Source of the DNA: an uncultured Cryomorphaceae bacterium
Lineage (GTDB): Bacteria > Bacteroidota > Bacteroidia > Flavobacteriales > Schleiferiaceae
Direction of reading: 5' to 3'
NCBI GenBank assembly: GCA_913043005.1
Contig: CAJWKU010000017.1
Location: 1-37,821 of the forward strand
DNA length: 37,821 nucleotides
Part shown: piece after piece, positions 17,746 to 26,920 of the stretch
Layout: each line of letters begins with the position of its first letter
How positions within the stretch are numbered: position 1 is the first letter of the stretch
Translations under genes and position numbers: made by a program
Notes under the pieces: generated by a model
Told to the model about the DNA's origin: nothing
Database searches by the model: none
What the model saw: the letters and a program-made list of their open reading frames with translations, nothing else

Positions 17746-18732
17746 CTATTTTGAGATAAGATCAGCAATTTCACCTAAGTCCGGAGTAATAATTATCTCC
17801 GTCCTTCGATTTTTTGCTTTATTGTCAGCGTTATTGTTTGCAACAATTGGCATAAATTCTCCGCGCCCGGTCGCCTGAATCTGTTTTGCTGCTACACCTT
17901 TTTCAATAAGTATTTTCACCACCGAAGTAGCCCTCATTACAGAAAGATCCCAATTATCTCGAACCTGTCCTTTCCCATAATAAGCATCATCATCTGTATG
18001 TCCTTCTACAGCAATATTGAGGTCTTGGTTCTCTCCTAATACCTGTGCTAATTTTTGTAATGCAGAAACTCCATCTAGCTGAATTTCCCATTTACCCGAA
18101 GCAAACATTAGCCTATTATCTAGACTTACATATACTTGGCCATTTTTCATACTAACAGTAAGACCCCTGTTCTCAAATCCTAATAAGGCGTTTCCAATCC
18201 GTTTTCTAAAGTATTGCGCAGTTGAGTCTTTTCGTGCAATCAATGACTCTAACTCATTCACTCGTCTTTCTCTTGATTGCAATGCTAATTCAAGATTGAT
18301 AAGACGAGATTGTTCCAACTTTAGTGAATCTTCTTTGGCTCCCAACTTTTTAGCTAAAGATTCCATTTGCTCAAGCATTATTTTATTCTCTCTTAAATTA
18401 GCTGCCACCAATGAGCTATTATTATTTATTGCATACTGATAATTAGCATTTAAATCATCAAATGACTTTTTTAGTTTGCGATACTTCCTGCCTTTAGTAA
18501 TTGAATCGGTAATTAAAGTTTCTAATGCCTTTCTCATCACTTTCACGTCTGATGAAATTTCTTTTAGATTAGTTTCAGCCCTATCTGTTGTGGTCTTTAA
18601 AATTTGATTTTCATCAACAACGGAGTTGTACGACTCCTGCAGCTCAGAATGGACTTTTGGAGAAACACAGGATAAAGTGGCAATTAAAAGAAAACCGTTT
18701 AACAATATTCTTTTCACTAGATTTTGTAACAT
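17746..18732 (-). CDS. OmpA-family envelope protein with long coiled coil
   Basis: From the chosen ATG (328 residues) the N-terminus has a hydrophobic signal ending LSC at Cys22, a possible lipoprotein site. A long charged, heptad-rich region follows (about 30-175), expected to form a coiled coil. The C-terminal OmpA/MotB peptidoglycan-binding domain covers about 205-325, with VEGHTDDD, the NWDLSVMRA aspartate and the NRRTEI arginine that contact meso-DAP in this family. An upstream ATG 21 codons earlier was rejected: the chosen one sits right before the signal sequence and 11 bp after xth. It is probably a tether between the outer membrane and the cell wall, and the last gene of an operon with xth and a second coiled-coil protein. 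Confidence 0.88.
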   Translation of the reverse strand: MLQNLVKRILLNGFLLIATLSCVSPKVHSELQESYNSVVDENQILKTTTDRAETNLKEISSDVKVMRKALETLITDSITKGRKYRKLKKSFDDLNANYQYAINNNSSLVAANLRENKIMLEQMESLAKKLGAKEDSLKLEQSRLINLELALQSRERRVNELESLIARKDSTAQYFRKRIGNALLGFENRGLTVSMKNGQVYVSLDNRLMFASGKWEIQLDGVSALQKLAQVLGENQDLNIAVEGHTDDDAYYGKGQVRDNWDLSVMRATSVVKILIEKGVAAKQIQATGRGEFMPIVANNNADNKAKNRRTEIIITPDLGEIADLISK

Positions 18733-18743
18733 ATCAGAAAACT

Positions 18744-19523
18744 TCAATTTGATGTAAAGGTAATTGGCAATCCCCATTCTAAAAGAACTGGACAATGGTC
18801 ACTTAATTTCATGTCATCTAGGTGAATACACAGCTTTGCTGTTTTACTCGCTGAAGGACTTAACCAAAATCCATCAATACGCCAACCTACATTTCTTTCA
18901 CGACTATCCGATTGATAGCTCCACCATGTAAAGTTCTTTGGATCAGAATTGAATATTCGAAATGCGTCCTTCCAGCCTTCTTTTTCTAAACTATCCAACC
19001 AGCTCCTTTCCTCTCTTGTGAATCCAGGTTTCCCCGAAAGTCTTTTAGGGTCGTGAATATCAATTTCTCGATGACAAATATTCCAGTCTGCAGCTATAAT
19101 TATATTTAAATACCGCTTGCCTAAATCATCTATATAAGCCTTAAATGCTTTTAAAAACTCTAGCTTATACGACTGACGTTTATTACTGAGCGCTCCACTA
19201 GGGAAATATGCATTGACTATGACAACTTCTGAGTATTCTAGTAGCATTACTCTTGCCTCATCGTCCCATTTACTTTCTCCCATCCCAAGAACAACATTTA
19301 ATGGTGGCTTCTTAGCTATTGCCAAAACGCCACTGTATCCTTTTTTTATTGCAGAAAATAAACTTACCCAATACTCTGAGAATAAATTATCAATAGCCTC
19401 AAAATCATCGTAACGAACTTCCTGAAAAAGAAGAAGATCCGCATCTGTAGATTCCCACCAGCGGACCATTCCTTTTTTTACACAGGCGCGAATACCATTA
19501 CCGTTAAGGCTAATGATTCGCAT
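18744..19523 (-). CDS. xth: Exodeoxyribonuclease III / AP endonuclease
   Basis: This cytosolic repair enzyme cuts at abasic sites and trims 3' ends. The 259 residues fit the ExoIII/APE1 fold. Asn7 is in SLNGNGIRA, catalytic Glu35 in LFQEVRYDD, NAYFPSG holds the active-site Tyr, AADWNICH the Asp/Asn pair, and the C-terminal LSDHCPVLLEW provides the Asp-His pair. WRIDGFWLS is also typical. It lies 4 bp after the preceding coiled-coil gene and 11 bp before the OmpA-type gene on the same strand, so all three are probably cotranscribed. A functional link to envelope genes is not obvious. Confidence 0.95.
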   Translation of the reverse strand: MRIISLNGNGIRACVKKGMVRWWESTDADLLLFQEVRYDDFEAIDNLFSEYWVSLFSAIKKGYSGVLAIAKKPPLNVVLGMGESKWDDEARVMLLEYSEVVIVNAYFPSGALSNKRQSYKLEFLKAFKAYIDDLGKRYLNIIIAADWNICHREIDIHDPKRLSGKPGFTREERSWLDSLEKEGWKDAFRIFNSDPKNFTWWSYQSDSRERNVGWRIDGFWLSPSASKTAKLCIHLDDMKLSDHCPVLLEWGLPITFTSN

Positions 19524-19527
19524 TGAA

Positions 19528-20394
19528 TTATTCGAGAGTCAAACGCGCTTCTCCAATTTTTTCATTGGAGGTATAAACCGCTAAAGTATATGATCCGCTT
19601 GATAACGCTGTTTTAACATCAAAAGACAGACAACATCCTGTTGGCTGTCCATTGAAATTAATCACTTGAGATGAAGAGTATATGATTTTTTCCCCATTGA
19701 CCCACATGGTTTTTTCATCCGTACTTGCAGCCAGAACACGGCGATCCGGAGTATTGATTCTCAGATATAATGTTCGCTCTCCTTTGACCGCTAAGGTGTT
19801 TTTAGATATTGTCATGCAGGCTTTAACTCTGTTGGCGCGATTAGAAGAATTTGTAGCTTTCTCAATGCCTTTACCATTTAGCTTGTAGGCACTTGCCTCA
19901 AAACTACTCAGCTGCAATTTAGCTCCTTTTTCTACCTTTTTAGCCAGAGTATTACTTTTGACAACTTCATCTTCAAGATCTGATAATATTGAGTCTTTAA
20001 CTTCTACAACTGCTAATAATTCTTGATTTATAGAATCAATATCTTCAGTTAAATTAGAAATATGTTTACGCAGCGAAAACACCTGATTTCTCAATGATTT
20101 GATTTGAGATCTAGATGCGGAATTCACTCTTTCAATCTTAGAAATCATTTCATTAAGCCTTGCGGTCTCTTGAGAGATAAATGAACTCAAGGAGTCATTA
20201 GCACTAGATTGGGAATTTAGGTCTCTTTTATAGTCTTCAAGTTGTGTTATTAGAACGGCTTTTTCCTGCTCTAAATCGTCAATGCTTGATGATTGATCAA
20301 ACGCAAAATATGATAACGCCCCAACAAGGGCAAGCAATACAACCAACAATATCGTTATCGTGCGCTGACGGTTTTGGGATAATTCTTGACTCAT
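19528..20394 (-). CDS. Membrane-anchored coiled-coil protein with C-terminal beta domain, function unknown
   Basis: I do not recognise a characterised family. The 288 residues show a short cytosolic N-terminus with Arg/Gln, one transmembrane helix (about 12-31, TITILLVVLLALVGALSYF) and a long heptad-like region (about 37-165, rich in Leu, Asp, Glu, Ser). A compact predicted beta domain follows (about 170-288) with a CC pair in PTGCCLSFDV and strands such as RTLYLRINTPD and YTLAVYTSNEKIG. It is the first gene of a minus-strand operon with xth and an OmpA-domain gene. The topology suggests a periplasmic coiled coil anchored in the inner membrane, a possible partner of the OmpA-type coiled-coil protein; this is inference. 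Confidence 0.8.
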   Translation of the reverse strand: MSQELSQNRQRTITILLVVLLALVGALSYFAFDQSSSIDDLEQEKAVLITQLEDYKRDLNSQSSANDSLSSFISQETARLNEMISKIERVNSASRSQIKSLRNQVFSLRKHISNLTEDIDSINQELLAVVEVKDSILSDLEDEVVKSNTLAKKVEKGAKLQLSSFEASAYKLNGKGIEKATNSSNRANRVKACMTISKNTLAVKGERTLYLRINTPDRRVLAASTDEKTMWVNGEKIIYSSSQVINFNGQPTGCCLSFDVKTALSSGSYTLAVYTSNEKIGEARLTLE

Positions 20395-20415
20395 GAGGCT
20401 TACTTAATTTAAAGA

Positions 20416-20423
20416 CAAATGTA
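20416..20423 (-). promoter_or_regulatory. Candidate -7 box for the coiled-coil/xth/OmpA operon
   Basis: The minus strand reads TACATTTG, an exact TAnnTTTG match ending 21 nt before the ATG at 20394. It implies a leader of about 15 nt. No ideal -33 box is seen. Confidence 0.4.
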
Positions 20424-20461
20424 CAATTTCTATCAATTAAAAGAATATAGTCATTAACCTC

Positions 20462-23400
20462 TTAGTTGTCAATGACAAACCGAGTTGTCTTAACCCCCAT
20501 GTCTGACTTCATCTCTAACATGTAAATGCCAGCAGATAGGTTACGCAGATCAAAAGATTTTTTGACTCGCCCACTCTGATGATATTCATTATTATCAAGA
20601 ATAAGATTCCCAGTTAAGTTCATTATTCTAAACTGAAGATTACTGGAAGCCCCGATCTCAAATTCAATATCAAATTTACCCATGGTGGGATTTGGATATA
20701 GTCTGAAATTAGTCATACTCAAATCTTCTAGTCCAACTGTGAAATTCAAAGTATCAGTAATGATTCCACATTCATTTTTAGCGTAGACTATTGCAACTTC
20801 TGCACCTCCATTATTACTAAATACATGAGTCACGGAATCACCCGTAGCTGTTGTAAATCCTGTTCCGTCCGTAAAGAGCCAGCCTGTACTATCTTGACCT
20901 GAAGCTCCAGAAATAAAATCCATCGTTACAGGGTTTAGAGAAGTAACTGTATAGGATGGGCTAACTGTTGGAAGAGGAGAGGAAGCTGTTGTGTGTGAAA
21001 TAGAATTTGACCAATTTGAAAGCGAACCTGAACATGAATCACGAACATAAAAGTCATAAGTCGTTCCTGGAGTCAATCCGGTAATGATTTTCATCGTAGA
21101 TAAAGCAGATCCAGCATGAAAAATACTAAGTCCTTGGCCAATAGTAAAGCCGACAGGACCATATTCTATTATTGAACCAACCTGCTGGCCCGATGATGAC
21201 CAATTTAAGTCAGCAGTTATGCAGTCGTTATTAGAAATACTGACATTCGTTGGCGCTGAACATTGACCGCTGACGAAGAAATTATCAAAAAAGACATCAG
21301 GACCATATCCAGAAATTCCGTCAAAACGGAATACAACATCTTGACCCAAATAAGAAGATGGAAGAGAATTTGTTTCAGCGATAAATGTCCCGGGAGAAGT
21401 ATACTGTGAACCAGGTGAATCAAAGGACTGGCCTACTAGGCTAGCCAGGGTGTCCCAAGAGGTCGACGTAGTAGGGCGGACAAGTAAAACAAGCTGGTCA
21501 GTAGGGTAAGAGGTACTAAATTGATGGCTCCATTCAAATGAAACTTGGGCAGCTGAAGAAATTGTCACTGGTGGTGATGTTAATTCGGCCGTTCCAGAAG
21601 ACCATGACCAAAAATTACCTCGCATTGCATAGCCTGCTCCCATTGAATAAGATGAGAACTGTCGTGAACCTGATGGAGTCCAACAAGTGAGAGGTACAGC
21701 ATCAAAATTTTCTAAATACGGAGTGCTATAAACTGAACATAAGGTTTGAATCGTAACCGGGCCTGCCCAGCCAGATAAATCAGTTGGACCACAAGAGTCA
21801 CGGACATAAACATCATAAGCAGTGTTAGGGGTCAACCCAGAAATAGTATGAGCTGAAGTAACATTGTGTGCAACTATTCCGGTACTCGCTCCAGTCCCAG
21901 TATAAAATCCTACAGGTCCCCACATTACGGATGAACCTTGAGGTGGGCTAGCGCTGGTCCAAGAAATATCTGCTGTTGAGTTACTAACTGATCCAGAATA
22001 AGGGGTCGGATCAGGGCATGACGGAACTGCTTCTACATAGAAATTATCAAAAAATACATCTGGACCGTATCCCGAATTTCCAACAATTTGAAAAACGACA
22101 TCAGTTCCAATGTATGAACCGGGTAAATACTGAAGTTCATTAATAAATGTTCCTGGAGTTGTAGTTCCAGCTCCTGGACTTGAAAAATTGGTTCCAATTA
22201 AATTAACAATTGTGTCCCATGAAGTCGATGATACTGGACGCGCAAGAAGTAATAATTGATCATTAGGATAACTGGCAATATATTGACCACTATGTGACCA
22301 ATCGAAAGACACCTGAGCTAAAGCTGAAATAGTTATTGGGCGAGAAGTTAAAAGAGCATAATTTCCATTGGTCCAACTCCAATAGCCACCCTCCATTGCA
22401 TTGCCTCCTGCTGCTAGAGCATACGGAGCAAACTGCCTTGTCCCCCCAGAGGGGTCCCAACAGGCCAATGATGTGGCATTAAAATCTTCTGAGTATGGAA
22501 GTGTCGCGGCCAAGCAAGCGGTTGTAAATGATACGGGACCTTGCCATGGGCCAATATTACCGGTGCCACAACTATCCGCTACCCATACGGTATATGTAGT
22601 CGATGGGGTTAATCCTGAAATGCTATAAGTATTCCCAGTCACCAATACTGAGTTAGAAACAGATCCCGTTCCAGGATTAAAACCTGAAGGGCCCCATGCT
22701 ACATAAGAACCTGTTGTCGTTGGGTCACCGTGTGCCCATGCAATTGCCGCCGTTGTAGCTCCGGGGGCTGCAGAGACATTTTGAGCAGGAAGACATGTTG
22801 GCTGAGTTTCAAAATTGAAATCATCTAGGTATACATAATAATAGAGACTTTGTAAAAGTCTCAGTGCAACATGAGAATGGCCTGGTGTTACAGTAGGAAA
22901 GGCAACGGTGTATTCATCAAACGTAGTTGTTAAATCTATAGTGTCAACAGGAGTAAAGCTGGATAAAGATCCGGGAGAGGACATCGTTCCTACGATTAAT
23001 TTAGAATTAGCAAAAGATGAACTCTTTGCCAACCGCATTCGAATTTGTGAATTGTTTTGATCTAAATCCGACAATAAAGGCGAAATAAATGTCACATTTG
23101 AAGAATTTGAATTGTATATGCTGATATAATTCGGTGCCGAGTAGGCAGTAGTCTGAAAGGAGCTTGGTAATTGTACTTCAGCAGTATATCCTGATCCTGA
23201 TCCAGTTATGGACCAGCATGCCGGGCTATCTCCATCAACATAGGAATCCCAATTCTCATAATATCCCACAGCAGCACTAAATGGGGAACAAAGAGTAGTG
23301 AACGTATGTGGGCCCGTCCAAATAGAATTACCATTTCCCTGACCTGTGCAGTTTCGCATTACATAATATTGATAACTCTGATTTGCAGACAAACCAGAAA

Positions 23401-24835
23401 TAAGGTGGTTAGATGAATTTGCCGTATCCAAATTCCCCGTTCCAACTGTGAAACCGACAGGTCCCCATTGAACAACGAAATTCGAACCTGCAGAATTCCA
23501 ACTTAGAGTTGCTGATGTATCAGAAATAGAAGATACTCCAAGCGTAGTAGGCTCGGGACATGATGGCTGCTGTTCAATAATTAAGTCATCAAGCCATGCA
23601 TCACTTGACCAAGCAGACCAACCAACAAAACGAAATTCTGCATTAACGCCATAATAGGTTGAGGAGTCCAGGTTTAGCATTTCGGATTTGTAAGTTCCTG
23701 GGGCGTTCCAAGTTGCTCCGTCTTGAGAGTCAAAATTAGATCCCTGAACATCCCACAAAGTATCCCATGCCGTGGAGCCCGAAATACGAGCCAACAAGGC
23801 TAGTCTCTCTGCTGAAGATCCCCCGTTATGTGACCACTTAAACTTCACCCGAGCAAGAGAATTTAAATTGACGGGAGCTGTAGTTAAGTAACCTATACCA
23901 TTAGACTGCCATGCTCCCCCCATATCAGCATGGGCTGCATTAGCATCTTGGTCCCATTGTTGTGTGCCTCCAGTTAAAATGAAGCAATTTGGAGGCCAAG
24001 AAGTGAAGTTTTCAGAGATCGGTAAACTTTGGGTAACGCAAGGAGTGCATAATTCTATCGGGCCACTCCACAAAGAGTATCCATTTCCCGCCAAAGAGCA
24101 ATTAGATCGTACATAAAAATCATAACAAGTATTAGGAGTTAATCCTGAAACTGTGGGAGAAGTTGAGGTATCATTAACAACTGTACCCGTTCCTTGGGTA
24201 AATCCTGCAGGGCCATATTCAATATCGAAAGAAGAACCACTTGCTGTGTAAGAAAAAGACAATGAAGTGTCTGTCTTGGCACCTGGTGTTAGATAATAGG
24301 GCTGAGGGCAAACGGGAGGTGCTCCTACATGTACTGTGTAATCATGAACCTCTCCATATGTAAATGAAGAGCATGACTCTGTTGCGAGTAAGGCGCTTCC
24401 GCTCCATTTACACCTTAAGCGCATCCTGTGTGTTCCTTGAGATATAGTCATAGGAATGACTATATTTTCCGCATAAACAACATTTGCACTTGGCCCTGAT
24501 TGAGATGCTGACCAAAGATGCTCTCCTGCGTCATCAAAATCTCCATCGTCGTTATTATCAATCCAAATAGCATACCACTGACTTGAATATCCTGAAGTAA
24601 CAGACAAAACTAATTGAGCAGTCTGTTGAATTTGCACCGTATCCGTAGTGTAATCCCCATAGCCATTGGTTGAGCAACCCGTGGCAGTTTGAACTATGTT
24701 ATTTAACGTGACATCATCAAGATTGTCTCCCACAGTACAGCCCGTTGTATAAAGACCAGTTGTACAATAAGTTTGAGAACTGACACTATGGCTTAAGGCC
24801 ATAATTAAGAAGCAAAGTGCGTAAATTTGTTTCAT
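20462..24835 (-). CDS. Large modular T9SS-secreted protein (GEVED, FN3-like and jelly-roll repeats)
   Basis: This 1457-residue cell-surface or secreted protein is built from repeated modules. A signal peptide (1-21) precedes a GEVED-type domain (about 22-175, with IDNNDDGDFDDAGE and GEVHDYTV). FN3-like domains lie at about 176-266, 425-516, 680-774, 939-1033 and 1191-1284. Each carries a (Y/W)GPxGFxxGxG signature and an SGLxxxxxYxxYVxxxC segment. Four MAM-like jelly-roll domains alternate with them (about 267-424, 517-679, 775-938, 1034-1190), with F(D/K)WSH and DVFFDNF motifs. A PKD-like domain (1285-1369) leads to a type A sorting domain (1370-1457, LYPNPTMGKF...LSAGIYMLEM). No catalytic motif is seen. 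Adhesion or glycan binding is plausible but unproven. Confidence 0.9.
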   Translation of the reverse strand: MKQIYALCFLIMALSHSVSSQTYCTTGLYTTGCTVGDNLDDVTLNNIVQTATGCSTNGYGDYTTDTVQIQQTAQLVLSVTSGYSSQWYAIWIDNNDDGDFDDAGEHLWSASQSGPSANVVYAENIVIPMTISQGTHRMRLRCKWSGSALLATESCSSFTYGEVHDYTVHVGAPPVCPQPYYLTPGAKTDTSLSFSYTASGSSFDIEYGPAGFTQGTGTVVNDTSTSPTVSGLTPNTCYDFYVRSNCSLAGNGYSLWSGPIELCTPCVTQSLPISENFTSWPPNCFILTGGTQQWDQDANAAHADMGGAWQSNGIGYLTTAPVNLNSLARVKFKWSHNGGSSAERLALLARISGSTAWDTLWDVQGSNFDSQDGATWNAPGTYKSEMLNLDSSTYYGVNAEFRFVGWSAWSSDAWLDDLIIEQQPSCPEPTTLGVSSISDTSATLSWNSAGSNFVVQWGPVGFTVGTGNLDTANSSNHLISGLSANQSYQYYVMRNCTGQGNGNSIWTGPHTFTTLCSPFSAAVGYYENWDSYVDGDSPACWSITGSGSGYTAEVQLPSSFQTTAYSAPNYISIYNSNSSNVTFISPLLSDLDQNNSQIRMRLAKSSSFANSKLIVGTMSSPGSLSSFTPVDTIDLTTTFDEYTVAFPTVTPGHSHVALRLLQSLYYYVYLDDFNFETQPTCLPAQNVSAAPGATTAAIAWAHGDPTTTGSYVAWGPSGFNPGTGSVSNSVLVTGNTYSISGLTPSTTYTVWVADSCGTGNIGPWQGPVSFTTACLAATLPYSEDFNATSLACWDPSGGTRQFAPYALAAGGNAMEGGYWSWTNGNYALLTSRPITISALAQVSFDWSHSGQYIASYPNDQLLLLARPVSSTSWDTIVNLIGTNFSSPGAGTTTPGTFINELQYLPGSYIGTDVVFQIVGNSGYGPDVFFDNFYVEAVPSCPDPTPYSGSVSNSTADISWTSASPPQGSSVMWGPVGFYTGTGASTGIVAHNVTSAHTISGLTPNTAYDVYVRDSCGPTDLSGWAGPVTIQTLCSVYSTPYLENFDAVPLTCWTPSGSRQFSSYSMGAGYAMRGNFWSWSSGTAELTSPPVTISSAAQVSFEWSHQFSTSYPTDQLVLLVRPTTSTSWDTLASLVGQSFDSPGSQYTSPGTFIAETNSLPSSYLGQDVVFRFDGISGYGPDVFFDNFFVSGQCSAPTNVSISNNDCITADLNWSSSGQQVGSIIEYGPVGFTIGQGLSIFHAGSALSTMKIITGLTPGTTYDFYVRDSCSGSLSNWSNSISHTTASSPLPTVSPSYTVTSLNPVTMDFISGASGQDSTGWLFTDGTGFTTATGDSVTHVFSNNGGAEVAIVYAKNECGIITDTLNFTVGLEDLSMTNFRLYPNPTMGKFDIEFEIGASSNLQFRIMNLTGNLILDNNEYHQSGRVKKSFDLRNLSAGIYMLEMKSDMGVKTTRFVIDN

Positions 24836-24873
24836 AATGGAAAACTATTTTGAAGTATAATATTTTCAGCTTC

Positions 24874-24881
24874 CAAAAGTA
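24874..24881 (-). promoter_or_regulatory. Candidate -7 box for the large T9SS protein gene
   Basis: The minus strand reads TACTTTTG, an exact TAnnTTTG match 38 nt upstream of the ATG at 24835. The surrounding sequence is very AT-rich, so chance occurrence is possible. Confidence 0.35.
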
Positions 24882-24923
24882 TTTCTTTATATCTAATTTT
24901 TAGAATCTAATGGAATTGTAAAA

Positions 24924-26111
24924 ATGAATAAAAAATCGGCAATACAACTATCCGTTTACTCATTTATCATTATATCCTGCACATCAATTTCTATGTTTAC
25001 CTCCTGCGCGCTTCCTGCTGCCCCGGATGGCGGAGCCAGAGATACGGAGCCCCCTAAAATTATATTTAGCAGCGTCCCTCAATCAGGAACAAATGTCCAA
25101 GCCAATAAATTAATTTGGACCTTTGACGAATATTTTGTCCTAAAGTCTCCATCTCAGAATATTAATTCATCACCTCCTCTTCCACAAAGTTCAAAATTTG
25201 AAACTCGTGGAAAATCCTTTATCATTTCTTGGGAAGGTGATCTTATCCCAAATTCTACTTATGTTTTACAATGGGGAGCTGCAATTAGTGATCTACACGA
25301 GGGAAATGTAATTAAAGGAATTCAATGGGTGTTTTCTACAGGCCCTTCGTTAGATTCTGGTGAGGTGTTGGGTCAAATAATAGATCCATGGACGGGGCTC
25401 CCTCGTAAAGATGTTGCTGTTTGCTTATATCCTGAAAAATCATCAAATGACTCTGCTGTATTTAAGCCTGCATTATATTCCACGAGAACAAATGATTCCG
25501 GCTTTTTCAGGTTTGAACATATTAGCAAAAATAAGATTTATGATATTCGGTCTTTTGAAGATCCTGATGGGAATAACCGCTTGAGTCCTGGAGAGCTTAA
25601 ACCTATCGCTTATTTAAAAAAAATTAACCCCCATGAGATGGATACGGTCCATTCTAAAAATAGTTTTTATCAATCCTTACCTCTTTTAAAATCTGGAAGC
25701 ATAGCTGATAGCGTGATTAAATGGAGCCCATGGGGGCCTGATACTTCCGGTATTTTAACATTAAAATATATCATTGGATGCGACACTGGATCTTACAGAG
25801 AAGGTATTCAAATAAAGCCAATTATTTTAGAACTTAAAGGCAAAGAAGGGGTCTATGCTCAGTGGGCGTCTTCTAAACTTTGCGATAGCAATACTGTCAC
25901 TGTCTCAGGGCTTCCTCCGGGGACATATGAATTGCAAGCGATTTACGACAGAAATAGCGATGGTAAATTAAACTCAGGAGATTATTGGAAAAAAGAAGAC
26001 CCTGAGTCTCGGATTTCAGCCAAGACACCTATCGAAATCAAAGCAAATTGGACAATGGAAACTAGATGGGAAATAAATCGAACGGATCCAGTCTACAAGC
26101 TATTTCATTGA
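24924..26111 (+). CDS. Big_5 (SbsA Ig-like) domain lipoprotein
   Basis: The 395-residue protein starts with a hydrophobic signal ending FTSC (Cys28), followed by PDGGARDTEPPKI. This matches the Bacteroidota lipoprotein family whose mature part begins with a GG-x-DT-x-PP motif and a Big_5 Ig-like domain (about 40-145, FDEYFVLKSP, YVLQWGAAISDLHEGN, WVFSTG). A second beta-sandwich resembling a carboxypeptidase-regulatory/CNA-B fold follows (about 148-235, GEVLGQIIDPWTGLP, YDIRSFEDPDGNNRLSPGE). A third segment contains GTYELQAIYDRNSDGKLNSGDYW. The D-x-D/N-x-(D/N)-G loops could bind calcium. The function is unknown; it is presumably exposed at the outer membrane. Its last 7 bases overlap the end of the convergent nitrilase gene. 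Confidence 0.82.
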   Translation: MNKKSAIQLSVYSFIIISCTSISMFTSCALPAAPDGGARDTEPPKIIFSSVPQSGTNVQANKLIWTFDEYFVLKSPSQNINSSPPLPQSSKFETRGKSFIISWEGDLIPNSTYVLQWGAAISDLHEGNVIKGIQWVFSTGPSLDSGEVLGQIIDPWTGLPRKDVAVCLYPEKSSNDSAVFKPALYSTRTNDSGFFRFEHISKNKIYDIRSFEDPDGNNRLSPGELKPIAYLKKINPHEMDTVHSKNSFYQSLPLLKSGSIADSVIKWSPWGPDTSGILTLKYIIGCDTGSYREGIQIKPIILELKGKEGVYAQWASSKLCDSNTVTVSGLPPGTYELQAIYDRNSDGKLNSGDYWKKEDPESRISAKTPIEIKANWTMETRWEINRTDPVYKLFH

Positions 26112-26920
26112 AGGGTAAATGAATCAGCATCTCCGATAAATGGATACCTTTTTCTTACTGCTGATAAATGTATTGCATCCAAAGTTGTTGATATCCACCC
26201 TCTTTTTGGATGTTTAGACTCTGCGAGAACGTCCCCCTTTGGACCTATGGTTGATGACCCTCCAATATGATTAGATCCAAAACCATCGACCCCTATTCTG
26301 TTTACTCCAACCACATAACATTGGTTTTCTATAGCTCGAGCTTTTAAAAGAGTTGCCCAAGCATCCTGTCTTGACTCTGGCCAATTCGCAGGGACTAATA
26401 TCCCGTCATACTCGTATTCACCATTAACAGATTGTTGACGAAGCCAAACGGGAAATCGAATATCATAACAAACAGAAAGCATTAGTCTCCAGCCTTTAAT
26501 ATTTAAAACCACCCTCGAGAAACCACCCTTAAAATAATCTGCCTCACCGGCAATTCCAAAGAGATGTCGCTTATCATAGCTGATAATTTCACCAGAAGGG
26601 CCAATCATGAAAAATCTGTTACGATATCGGTCGCCATTCAAAACAAAAGCAGTGCCCCCAACCCAAGCTTTTTTATTCAAAGACCATCTTTTCATAGAAT
26701 CGAGAATTTTATCCAAATTGTTCTGAGTAACAACCTCTGTTAAGAGAGCCTGATTTGTAACAAATCCTGTTGCGAATGTTTCTGGCAACAAATAAATATC
26801 TGCTTTGGGAGACTCTATAAAATATGAGTCTATTGACGCAAGGTTTTCCTCTACACTTCCCCATTTTATATCCATCTGCAAGGACGCAATGTCAATATTT
26901 TCCATCCGATCAACTGTCAT
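26105..26920 (-). CDS. Nitrilase-superfamily amidase (omega-amidase/YafV-like)
   Basis: C-N hydrolases cleave amide bonds with a Glu-Lys-Cys triad. Here Glu47 lies in LLPETFATGF, Lys117 in DKRHLFG and Cys151 in SVCYDIRFPVW. The 271 residues match the Nit2/YafV branch, whose members deaminate alpha-ketoglutaramate-type substrates as metabolite repair enzymes. The Ala-Asn-Trp-Pro-x-Ser motif (PANWPESRQDAW) and ARAIENQCYVVGVNR also fit this branch. The chosen ATG overlaps the SCO1 stop by four bases, so the two are probably translationally coupled; a second ATG five codons in is possible. The substrate is an inference from family resemblance. Confidence 0.88.
   Translation of the reverse strand: MTVDRMENIDIASLQMDIKWGSVEENLASIDSYFIESPKADIYLLPETFATGFVTNQALLTEVVTQNNLDKILDSMKRWSLNKKAWVGGTAFVLNGDRYRNRFFMIGPSGEIISYDKRHLFGIAGEADYFKGGFSRVVLNIKGWRLMLSVCYDIRFPVWLRQQSVNGEYEYDGILVPANWPESRQDAWATLLKARAIENQCYVVGVNRIGVDGFGSNHIGGSSTIGPKGDVLAESKHPKRGWISTTLDAIHLSAVRKRYPFIGDADSFTLQ

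Noticed and set aside
22401-22628. Plus-strand frame of 75 codons opposite the large T9SS protein gene
   Set aside because: It lies inside a repeat-rich coding region, and its product has no domain or signal; it follows from codon bias of the opposite strand.
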